5,573 nucleotides of DNA from Methylophaga sp. (GTDB taxonomy: Bacteria > Pseudomonadota > Gammaproteobacteria > Nitrosococcales > Methylophagaceae): assembly GCA_007117275.1 (NCBI GenBank), contig SKGV01000093.1, positions 1 to 5,573 on the forward strand, in the 5' to 3' direction. Below the pieces are notes generated by a model that saw only the letters and a list, made by a program, of their open reading frames with translations, was not told where the DNA came from and made no database searches. Every line of letters begins with the position of its first letter. The stretch's first letter is position 1. The position numbers were made by a program, and so were the translations under genes. Below are positions 1-5,481 of this stretch, one piece after another.

Positions 1-626
1 CGCACACAGTGGTGACAGATGGCGGCAGTGCTAAAGCTCAGGTAGTCGCTACAGCCCGCGCTGTTATGCCTCAACTGATATCAAATTTTGTTCCCGGCCA
101 TCCCATTGCAGGCACCGAGAAAAGTGGTCCATCTGCCGCGTTTGCTGAACTTTACCAGCAGCACCGCGTGGTGTTGACGCCACTAGATGAAACCAGTCTT
201 GAAGCTGTTAATTTAGTTGAGAATATATGGAAAACCGCCGGTGCCGAGGTGTTTTTCATGGGGGTTGAGCAACATGACTTGTTGTTGGCAGCCACCAGCC
301 ACTTGCCACATTTGCTGGCATTTAATCTGGTTGGCATGTTGGCAGAACGTGATGATTGTGACGAAGTTCTCCGCTATGCCGCAGGTGGGTTTCGCGATTT
401 TTCGCGTATTGCATCCAGTGATGCTGTGATGTGGCGTGATATATGCCTTGGTAACCAGCAGGCCATTCTGGAGCTGATGAAGCAGTATCGGCAAGGTCTG
501 GATGACATCGAGCAAGCCATTCGAGACGGCAACGGGGATTACCTGATTGATGTTTTTACCCGTGCCAAGAAAGCAAGGGACAGTCGTTTTGCCGATCCCG
601 ACCTCATCGACAATAGTGAAGTATAA
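1..626 (+). CDS. tyrA: Prephenate dehydrogenase (TyrA family), 3' part only
   Basis: This enzyme oxidatively decarboxylates prephenate (or arogenate) to the tyrosine precursor using NAD(P)+, in the cytoplasm. The reading frame is open at the left edge (first full codon at 3), so the start and the N-terminal nucleotide-binding Rossmann part lie outside; about 207 residues remain. Visible family motifs are VTDGGSAK (codons from about 12), which ends the Rossmann domain, then GHPIAG with the histidine codon at 99-101, SHLPH (codons 297-311), and GGFRDFSRIASS, whose arginine at 405-407 matches the conserved prephenate-binding arginine. MWRDI follows in the helical dimerisation domain. No ACT domain follows the catalytic part. 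The gene stops 29 bases before aroA and probably shares its transcript. Cyclohexadienyl dehydrogenase is an equally fair name, since substrate and cofactor preference cannot be read here. Confidence 0.93.
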   Translation, partial: HTVVTDGGSAKAQVVATARAVMPQLISNFVPGHPIAGTEKSGPSAAFAELYQQHRVVLTPLDETSLEAVNLVENIWKTAGAEVFFMGVEQHDLLLAATSHLPHLLAFNLVGMLAERDDCDEVLRYAAGGFRDFSRIASSDAVMWRDICLGNQQAILELMKQYRQGLDDIEQAIRDGNGDYLIDVFTRAKKARDSRFADPDLIDNSEV

Positions 627-655
627 CTTTTTATGACCATGGAGATGCGGCAAGC

Positions 656-1975
656 GTGAGTAGTCAGACAAATCAACACTATCGAGTCGCGGCAGGTGGC
701 AGCTTGTCTGGCAGCGTTCGCGTGCCTGGAGATAAATCAATCTCACACCGAACGATTATGCTCGGAGCCCTGGCCGAAGGCAGCACAGAGGTGACTGGAT
801 TTCTCGAAGGCGACGATGCACTGGCGACATTGGCGGCATTTCGAGCCATGGGCGTCAACATTGAAGGCCCAGACAAAGGTAGGGTCACGATTCATGGGGT
901 TGGTATGCATGGCCTGAAGGCACCGGATCATCAACTGTTTGTCGGTAATTCGGGCACGTCTATCCGCCTGTTAAGCGGTTTGTTAGCCGGCCAGTCTTTT
1001 GATGTCACGATGACTGGAGATGAGTCACTTTCCGGAAGGCCTATGCGTCGTGTCACCGACCCACTAGCGCTGATGGGTGCCAACATTGACAGTCATGATG
1101 GCAAGCCGCCTTTGACTATTCACGGCGTTACCGATCTCAAGGCAATTGATTATCCGCTGCCCATGGCCAGTGCCCAGGTCAAATCGTGTTTGTTACTCGC
1201 TGGCATGTACGCTCAGGGCAAAACCACTGTGACCGAGCCTGCTCCAACACGTGATCATACAGAGCGCATGTTGACAGGTATGGGCTATCCGGTAGAGGTC
1301 AATGGTAGTCAAATCAGCATCGTTGGGGGGGGGGCGCTTAAAGCAACCCAGGTTGATGTTCCTGCGGATATCTCCTCAGCGACTTTTTTCATGGTTGGCG
1401 CCAGTATTGCCCCCGGTTCGGACATCACATTGTTGCATGTTGGTATCAACCCGACCCGAATTGGTGTCATTAATATTCTAAGGCTGATGGGCGCTGATAT
1501 CCGTCTCAGCAATGAGCGAATCACGGGCGGTGAGCCGGTTGCTGATATTCGCGTACGTTATGCACCACTCAAAGGCATTGTCATTCCAGAGGAACAAGTG
1601 CCTTTGGCAATTGATGAGTTTCCGGCACTATTTATTGCGGCGGCATGTGCTGATGGGCAGACCTTGTTGACTGGTGCCGAAGAGTTACGCGTCAAAGAAA
1701 GCGATCGAATTCAGGTGATGGGCGATGGACTTCAGGCGCTTGGGATATCTGCAATTCCGACTGCGGATGGCATCAGCATCACAGGCGGTAAAATTGGATC
1801 TGGTGAGGTACACAGTCACAGTGACCACCGTATCGCGATGTCATTTGCTATGGCAGCATTACGTGCACAAGGTCCAATCGTGATTCATGATACGGCCAAT
1901 GTCACAACCTCATTTCCGGGCTTCGTTGAGCTGGCAGCAAACGCAGGACTGCAAATTGAGATGCATAATGACTGA
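656..1975 (+). CDS. aroA: 3-phosphoshikimate 1-carboxyvinyltransferase (EPSP synthase)
   Basis: AroA joins phosphoenolpyruvate to shikimate 3-phosphate, the sixth step of the shikimate pathway, in the cytoplasm. At 439 residues it is full length. Motifs in order: PGDKSISHR (24-32, K27 and R32 bind substrate), GNSGTSIR (97-104), GRPMRRV (127-133), SAQVKS (172-177), TRDHTE (198-203), IDEFPAL with the catalytic-type D320, ELRVKESDR with E348 (343-351), and SDHR (389-392). SAQVKS, TRDHTE and KESDR resemble the CP4/Bacillus/Pseudomonas-type branch rather than the E. coli type. The PEP-site glycine is present (G100), where the CP4 enzyme has alanine, and leucine (L105) stands where E. coli has P101. 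The start is GTG, with GGAG at 641-644 eleven bases upstream; nearby ATG codons at 633, 639 and 645 are out of frame. The last 8 bases overlap cmk. Confidence 0.97.
   Translation: MSSQTNQHYRVAAGGSLSGSVRVPGDKSISHRTIMLGALAEGSTEVTGFLEGDDALATLAAFRAMGVNIEGPDKGRVTIHGVGMHGLKAPDHQLFVGNSGTSIRLLSGLLAGQSFDVTMTGDESLSGRPMRRVTDPLALMGANIDSHDGKPPLTIHGVTDLKAIDYPLPMASAQVKSCLLLAGMYAQGKTTVTEPAPTRDHTERMLTGMGYPVEVNGSQISIVGGGALKATQVDVPADISSATFFMVGASIAPGSDITLLHVGINPTRIGVINILRLMGADIRLSNERITGGEPVADIRVRYAPLKGIVIPEEQVPLAIDEFPALFIAAACADGQTLLTGAEELRVKESDRIQVMGDGLQALGISAIPTADGISITGGKIGSGEVHSHSDHRIAMSFAMAALRAQGPIVIHDTANVTTSFPGFVELAANAGLQIEMHND
1325..1334 (+). repeat. G10 homopolymer inside aroA
   Basis: Ten G residues in a row encode three glycines (residues 224-226) and the first base of the alanine codon GCG. 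The aroA frame is intact through the tract. Runs of this length are prone to slippage in replication, transcription and sequencing, so a one-base change here would truncate the C-terminal half of AroA. Confidence 0.95.
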
Positions 1976-2630
1976 TATCCCTGTACTTACAATTGATGGG
2001 CCAAGCGGATCGGGTAAAGGGACTTTGGCTCAGCGCATGGCAAGTCATCTTGGTTGGCATTATCTGGATAGCGGAGCCCTCTATAGAGTGTTGGCTCATG
2101 CTGCCTTAAAGCATCAGCTACCACTGCACGAGGCTGAGCCACTGGCTGAGTTAGCGGCACGTCTGGACGTAGAGTTTTTGCTAGAAGGCCAACATTTGCA
2201 GGTCTGGCTGGAAGGTGAAGACGTTAGCCTGAAAATTCGCAGTGAACAGGCCGGTAATGCGGCATCGAAGGTGGCTGCCTTGCCTGCCGTTCGCGCGGCA
2301 TTACTTCAACGCCAGCGAAATTTTCGTCAGGCGCCAGGTTTAGTGACGGATGGCCGTGACATGGGCACCGTGGTGTTTCCCGATGCCAACTTCAAAGTGT
2401 TTTTGACCGCTAGCGCCGAGGTTAGAGCCGGGCGCCGTTATAAGCAGTTGAAAGAGAAAGGGATTGAGAGTAACCTTTCCGACCTTATCGCAGAAATTTC
2501 CGAGCGGGACCAAAGGGATACAGGTCGTAGTGTCGCGCCATTGCAGGCGGCTAACGATGCTCTGGTGCTTGATTCTTCCGCTTTGGGAATAGATGCAGTA
2601 GTGAAGACAATTTGTGACTATGTGCGCTGA
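1968..2630 (+). CDS. cmk: (d)CMP kinase (cytidylate kinase)
   Basis: Cmk phosphorylates CMP and dCMP to the diphosphates with ATP, salvaging pyrimidine nucleotides from RNA and lipid turnover in the cytoplasm. The protein has 220 residues, close to the usual bacterial size. It carries the Walker A loop GPSGSGKGT (11-19), the CMP-site motif LDSGALYR (33-40), TDGRDMGT (127-134) ahead of VVFPDA, and the lid and arginine motif ERDQRDTGRSVAPL (179-192). The ATG at 1968 is chosen because it places the P-loop at the family position; an in-frame ATG at 1887 would add 27 unrelated residues inside aroA. The start lies within the overlap ATGACTGA shared with the aroA stop, and the ribosome binding site is only a weak GAG. 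Translation is therefore probably coupled to aroA. The aroA-cmk-rpsA order is common in gammaproteobacteria. Confidence 0.96.
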   Translation: MTDIPVLTIDGPSGSGKGTLAQRMASHLGWHYLDSGALYRVLAHAALKHQLPLHEAEPLAELAARLDVEFLLEGQHLQVWLEGEDVSLKIRSEQAGNAASKVAALPAVRAALLQRQRNFRQAPGLVTDGRDMGTVVFPDANFKVFLTASAEVRAGRRYKQLKEKGIESNLSDLIAEISERDQRDTGRSVAPLQAANDALVLDSSALGIDAVVKTICDYVR

Positions 2631-2645
2631 TTGTCATTTTTGGGG

Positions 2646-2675
2646 CTTGTCTGGATTGGCCGGGCGAGTTTTTTT
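2646..2675 (+). terminator. Probable intrinsic terminator after cmk
   Basis: CTTGTCTGG (2646-2654) can pair with CCGGGCGAG (2660-2668) around a five-base loop, giving nine pairs of which three are G-U. Seven T residues follow at 2669-2675. It starts 15 bases after the cmk stop. The wobble pairs make it only moderately strong, so it may be leaky or act as an attenuator for read-through into rpsA. Confidence 0.6.
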
Positions 2676-2680
2676 AACCA

Positions 2681-2749
2681 CCTGCTAATAAATAAGCGGG
2701 TCAAACAGGGCGATTCGGTTCGTAACGAACAGAATCAAGGATATTACTA
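2681..2749 (+). promoter_or_regulatory. rpsA leader: two hairpins and AAGGA ribosome binding site
   Basis: Hairpin one pairs CCTGCT (2681-2686) with AGCGGG (2695-2700), one pair being G-U, around the AU-rich loop AATAAATA. Hairpin two pairs GATTC (2712-2716) with GAATC (2732-2736), then, past one G-A mismatch, GTTCG (2718-2722) with CGAAC (2726-2730), leaving a TAA loop. The ribosome binding site AAGGA (2737-2741) begins directly after this stem, eight bases before the ATG. Folded rpsA leaders that attract ribosomes and allow S1 to repress its own translation are established in gammaproteobacteria. That this leader works the same way is inferred. I could not place a convincing promoter: none is clear between the terminator and the leader, so it may lie inside cmk. 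Confidence 0.6.
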
Positions 2750-4423
2750 ATGAGCGAAAGCTTTGCTGAACTCTTTGAAGAGAGTCTAAACGCTACCCCA
2801 ATGCAACCAGGCAAAATTGTCACCGGTACGGTGGTCAATGTTGGTTCTGATGTGGTGATGGTAAACGCGGGTCTGAAATCTGAAGGTGCAATTCCTGTAT
2901 CAGAATTCCTCAACGAAAAAGGTGAACTCACCGTTTCGGTTGGCGATCTGGTCGATGTCTCCCTAGAAACACTGGAAGACGGATTTGGTGCAACCCAACT
3001 GTCACGTGAAAAAGCCAAGGCTGCTGAAGCTTGGATTCGTCTGGAACACGCATTCGAAGCCAATGACACAGTGGTAGGTATGATTTCTGGCAAGGTCAAG
3101 GGTGGCTTTACTGTTGAACTTGAGAATATTCGTGCATTCCTGCCGGGTTCGCTGGTCGATGTACGTCCAATTCGCGATACCACACATCTGGAAGGCAAGG
3201 ATCTGGAATTCAAACTGATCAAACTTGACCGTCCACGTAACAACATCGTGGTATCACGCCGTGCAATTCTTGAGAAAGAAAACAGTGCAGAACGCGAAGC
3301 ATTGCTAGAAACTCTGGAAGAAGGTAAAACCGTTAAGGGTATCGTCAAAAACCTCACCGACTACGGTGCGTTTGTTGACCTTGGCGGCATTGATGGTCTG
3401 TTGCACATCACCGATATGGCATGGAAACGCGTCAAACATCCATCGGAAGTGGTTGCAATCGGCGACGAGATCGAAGTTCAAGTTCTGAAATTTGATAAAG
3501 AGCGTGAGCGTGTATCGCTGGGTCTGAAACAAATGGGCGATGACCCTTGGAAAGACATTGCCCGCCGTTACCCGAACAGCACACGACTGCATGGTAAAGT
3601 CACCAATATCGCTGACTACGGCTGCTTCGTCGAAATTGAAGATGGCGTTGAAGGTTTGGTTCACATGTCTGAAATGGACTGGACTAACAAAAACGTGCAT
3701 CCGTCAAAACTGGTTTCACTGGGTGATGAAGTTGAAGTCATGGTGCTGGATATCGACGCAGAACGTCGTCGTATCTCACTGGGTATCAAGCAATGTCAGA
3801 CGAATCCTTGGGAAGAGTTTGCAATGACTCACAACAAGGGTGACAAAGTCAAAGGCGGCATCAAATCAATCACTGATTTTGGTATCTTCATTGGCTTGGA
3901 TGGTCACATCGACGGCCTGATCCATCTGTCTGACATTTCCTGGGAAGAAGATAACGAAGAAATCATTCGTGACTTCAAGAAAGGCGACGAAGTTGAAGCT
4001 GTCGTATTGGCAATCGATCCGGAGCGCGAGCGTATTTCTTTAGGTATCAAGCAGTTACAGGACGATCCTTTCTCAGCTTATCTCGCTGACCATCCACGCG
4101 GCAGTATTGTGACGGGTAAAGTCATGGCTGTAGATGCACGTGGTGCAACGATTGAGTTGGCTGAGGGTGTTGAAGGTTACGTTCGGGCTGCTGATATCTC
4201 ACGTGAGCGTGTTGAAGATGCTAGTAAGGTACTTGCTGTCGGCGAAGATGTCGAAGCTAAATTCACAGGTATCTCTCGAAAAGATCGCACACTGACTTTG
4301 TCTATTAAGGCTAAGGATGATCAGGAAGAATCAGAAGCTGTCAAAGAATACAGCAATGTTTCTTCTGGAAGCACCACACTAGGTGATCTACTGAAAGAGC
4401 AGATGGATCAGAAAGACAACTGA
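2750..4423 (+). CDS. rpsA: 30S ribosomal protein S1
   Basis: S1 binds the 30S subunit and single-stranded mRNA leaders, which lets ribosomes start on structured or weakly marked messages. The protein has 557 residues, the same length as in E. coli. It holds six OB-fold S1 domains at about 21-87, 105-171, 192-260, 277-347, 364-434 and 451-520. The N-terminal FAELFEESL segment is the ribosome (S2)-docking helix. Domains 3 to 5 show the most regular RNA-binding pattern: DYGAFVDL, DYGCFVEI and DFGIFIGL, each followed by GLLH, GLVH or GLIH and a closing RVSLGLKQ/RISLGIKQ strand. Domains 1, 2 and 6 are more divergent, as usual in this family. The start is fixed by AAGGA eight bases upstream and by the matching N-terminus. 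The gene lies between its own leader and a strong terminator, consistent with a largely separate, highly expressed transcript. Confidence 0.98.
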   Translation: MSESFAELFEESLNATPMQPGKIVTGTVVNVGSDVVMVNAGLKSEGAIPVSEFLNEKGELTVSVGDLVDVSLETLEDGFGATQLSREKAKAAEAWIRLEHAFEANDTVVGMISGKVKGGFTVELENIRAFLPGSLVDVRPIRDTTHLEGKDLEFKLIKLDRPRNNIVVSRRAILEKENSAEREALLETLEEGKTVKGIVKNLTDYGAFVDLGGIDGLLHITDMAWKRVKHPSEVVAIGDEIEVQVLKFDKERERVSLGLKQMGDDPWKDIARRYPNSTRLHGKVTNIADYGCFVEIEDGVEGLVHMSEMDWTNKNVHPSKLVSLGDEVEVMVLDIDAERRRISLGIKQCQTNPWEEFAMTHNKGDKVKGGIKSITDFGIFIGLDGHIDGLIHLSDISWEEDNEEIIRDFKKGDEVEAVVLAIDPERERISLGIKQLQDDPFSAYLADHPRGSIVTGKVMAVDARGATIELAEGVEGYVRAADISRERVEDASKVLAVGEDVEAKFTGISRKDRTLTLSIKAKDDQEESEAVKEYSNVSSGSTTLGDLLKEQMDQKDN

Positions 4424-4438
4424 TGTAGTGATATCAAG

Positions 4439-4472
4439 GAGCACCCAACTTCGAGTTGGGTGCTCATCTTTT
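4439..4472 (+). terminator. Strong intrinsic terminator after rpsA
   Basis: GAGCACCCAACT (4439-4450) pairs perfectly with AGTTGGGTGCTC (4454-4465) around a TCG loop, giving twelve Watson-Crick pairs. The T-rich ATCTTTT follows. It begins 15 bases after the rpsA stop. It should end most rpsA transcripts, so ihfB needs its own promoter or read-through. Confidence 0.92.
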
Positions 4473-4477
4473 CTCAA

Positions 4478-4509
4478 AATCAACGGAATGATATCAACAT
4501 GTCGACATG
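4478..4509 (+). promoter_or_regulatory. Possible IHF-binding control region of ihfB
   Basis: Two segments match the IHF consensus WATCAANNNNTTR at all but one fixed position: AATCAACGGAATG (4478-4490) and TATCAACATGTCG (4492-4504). The second runs into a perfect 12-base palindrome, CATGTCGACATG (4498-4509). Negative self-control of the IHF genes is known in E. coli, so autoregulation is plausible. The motif is short and degenerate, both copies miss in the TTR part, and I could not identify a clear -35/-10 pair in this 63-base gap. Confidence 0.35.
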
Positions 4510-4544
4510 GATATGGCCCTTCATTTCCGGGATAAATGATAAAA

Positions 4545-4835
4545 ATGACAAAATCTGATTTGATAGAAATCCTCGCAGAAAAACAATCTCTATTGAATTA
4601 TCGTGATGTTGAACTGGCGGTGAAGTTGATTCTTGAACAAATGAGTGACAGTCTGTCGCGCGGTGACAGAATTGAAATCAGAGGATTTGGCAGTTTCACC
4701 CTGCATCATCGTCCACCACGGGTGGGTCGTAACCCAAAAAGTGGTGAATCCGTAAATCTAGAAGAAAAATACGTACCTCATTTCAAACCTGGCAAGGAGT
4801 TGCGTGATCGTGTCAACGATTCAGCAGGCTACTAG
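4545..4835 (+). CDS. ihfB: Integration host factor beta subunit
   Basis: IHF beta pairs with IHF alpha (not in this window) to bind and sharply bend DNA in the nucleoid, acting in transcription, replication and recombination. From the chosen start it has 96 residues, near the 94 of E. coli. The DNABII fold is clear: MTKSDLIEIL helix (1-10), RIEIRGFGSF (42-51) with E44 and R46, which match DNA-contact residues of the beta chain, the arm motif GRNPKSG (61-67) with the intercalating proline P64, and YVPHFKPGKELRDRV (76-90). The beta-type features separate it from IHF alpha and HU. The start at 4545 gives the family's MTKS N-terminus. An ATG at 4536 would add MIK. The only candidate ribosome site, GGGA at 4529-4532, is 12 bases from 4545 and 3 from 4536, so it does not decide. 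The next gene starts 6 bases downstream. Confidence 0.96.
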   Translation: MTKSDLIEILAEKQSLLNYRDVELAVKLILEQMSDSLSRGDRIEIRGFGSFTLHHRPPRVGRNPKSGESVNLEEKYVPHFKPGKELRDRVNDSAGY

Positions 4836-4841
4836 AATTGA

Positions 4842-5237
4842 ATGAAAATAAGCCTTGAAGCCGCGCTGCCTCGTTATCACATTCGTAGTTACACAGACGA
4901 CTTCATTGTCATTCAGACACCAGAGAATCAAATACAGCAACACTCCTTTCCACTACTTATCACTCAAGACAGCCTGATCACTGGTTCTGACGTTCCGGAG
5001 CCCGGCAATTTCAACAGTAAACAGTTAGAGGTACTGCAAGGTCTTCAGCCAGAGGTGTTGTTGATCGTGGACGCATCGCTCGACTTCCCTGAGAAAATCA
5101 ACTTTAGTCAGAGACTTAGCCCGCTTGCTATCAGTGTCGAGTGGATGACGTTAGGGCCTGCATGTCGAACATTTAATCTGCTGCAACAAGATTTGCGAAA
5201 CGCCGTGCTGTTGGTTATTTCCCGTAAATTGATCTAG
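4842..5237 (+). CDS. Mth938-like domain protein (DUF498/DUF598 family)
   Basis: This 131-residue protein fits the Mth938-like family, whose human member NDUFAF3 helps assemble respiratory complex I. The biochemical role of bacterial members is not settled. Family signs are the N-terminal YTDDFIVI segment, a central FNSKQLEVL...PEVLLIV stretch, and the C-terminal VEWMTLGPACRTFNLL block (99-114), followed by a short hydrophobic strand AVLLVIS. The usual glycine-rich GTG after the central strand reads VDA here (76-78). I see no signal peptide or membrane segment, so it is probably cytoplasmic. It starts 6 bases after the ihfB stop with only a weak upstream site (GAATTGA), so it is probably co-transcribed and perhaps translationally coupled with ihfB. 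Any functional link to IHF is unproven. Confidence 0.85.
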   Translation: MKISLEAALPRYHIRSYTDDFIVIQTPENQIQQHSFPLLITQDSLITGSDVPEPGNFNSKQLEVLQGLQPEVLLIVDASLDFPEKINFSQRLSPLAISVEWMTLGPACRTFNLLQQDLRNAVLLVISRKLI

Positions 5238-5384
5238 TTGCTATGCGGCTAATACCATGTTTTTTTCGGACAGTCAGATTCAATTGGGTATGCGTAACTT
5301 TATGTTTTCAAATGGATAGCAGGGTGGTTATACCGGATGTGTTGCTGCCAAACTTGACCACTTAAAGTCATATCAGGAAAATCC

Positions 5385-5403
5385 CTATAGGCATTCGCCA
5401 TAG
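5385..5403 (+). other. Small bulged hairpin upstream of the FNR box
   Basis: CTATAGGCATTCGCCATAG can fold into seven pairs (CTAT with ATAG, GGC with GCC) with one bulged A and an ATTC loop. No T tract follows, so it is not a typical terminator. The left arm is also part of the palindrome CCTATAGG (5384-5391). Its role is unknown. Confidence 0.35.
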
Positions 5404-5427
5404 TTGCTTGGTGACATGCCGATGTTA

Positions 5428-5441
5428 TTGATCCAGATCAA
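5428..5441 (+). promoter_or_regulatory. Perfect FNR/ANR binding site
   Basis: TTGATCCAGATCAA matches the FNR/ANR consensus TTGAT-N4-ATCAA at all ten fixed positions. FNR-type regulators carry an oxygen-sensitive iron-sulfur cluster and bind this site when oxygen is low. The only ready target is the gene expected to start to the right, because the gene to the left points toward the site and has already ended. An overlapping IHF-like match, GATCAATACTTTG (5436-5448), has one mismatch. Confidence 0.75.
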
Positions 5442-5475
5442 TACTTTGAAAGCCAACAAACCAGTCATTTTGATG

Positions 5476-5481
5476 TAAAAT
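5476..5481 (+). promoter_or_regulatory. Possible -10 element TAAAAT
   Basis: TAAAAT differs from TATAAT by one base, and no good -35 box lies at the usual distance, as expected for an activator-dependent promoter. The FNR palindrome would be centred near -53 from a start site about seven bases downstream. That is not the classical -41.5, so either the true start site lies elsewhere or the arrangement is unusual. Confidence 0.35.

Noticed and set aside
213..746. 177-codon minus-strand open frame opposite tyrA and aroA
   Set aside because: It lies antisense to two clear genes, has no recognisable motifs and is a shadow frame.
2569..2621. Possible rpsA promoter inside the end of cmk (TTGATT at 2569, GACTAT at 2616)
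   Set aside because: The hexamers are not spaced as a pair and each match alone is weak, so no promoter is called.
2701..3357. 218-codon minus-strand open frame opposite the start of rpsA, rich in Ser and Arg
   Set aside because: Its composition is that of an antisense shadow of the rpsA codon pattern. It shows no domain and runs across the rpsA leader.
4429..4497. TGATATCAA repeated at 4429-4437 and 4489-4497 on both sides of the rpsA terminator
   Set aside because: A third copy lies in tyrA at 76-84, and nine bases built on a palindromic core can recur by chance. I see no target-site or element structure between the copies.
5243..5266. Possible terminator of the Mth938-like gene, with T7 at 5260-5266
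   Set aside because: The only stem before the T run is about four pairs with a bulge, which is too weak to call.
5257..5319. Twenty-codon open frame starting MFFSDSQIQ after the Mth938-like gene
   Set aside because: It has no ribosome binding site and no recognisable family, and it is too short to support.
5416..5478. Twenty-codon open frame (MPMLLIQINTLK...) across the FNR palindrome
   Set aside because: It has no clear ribosome binding site. The perfect FNR match explains the sequence better.
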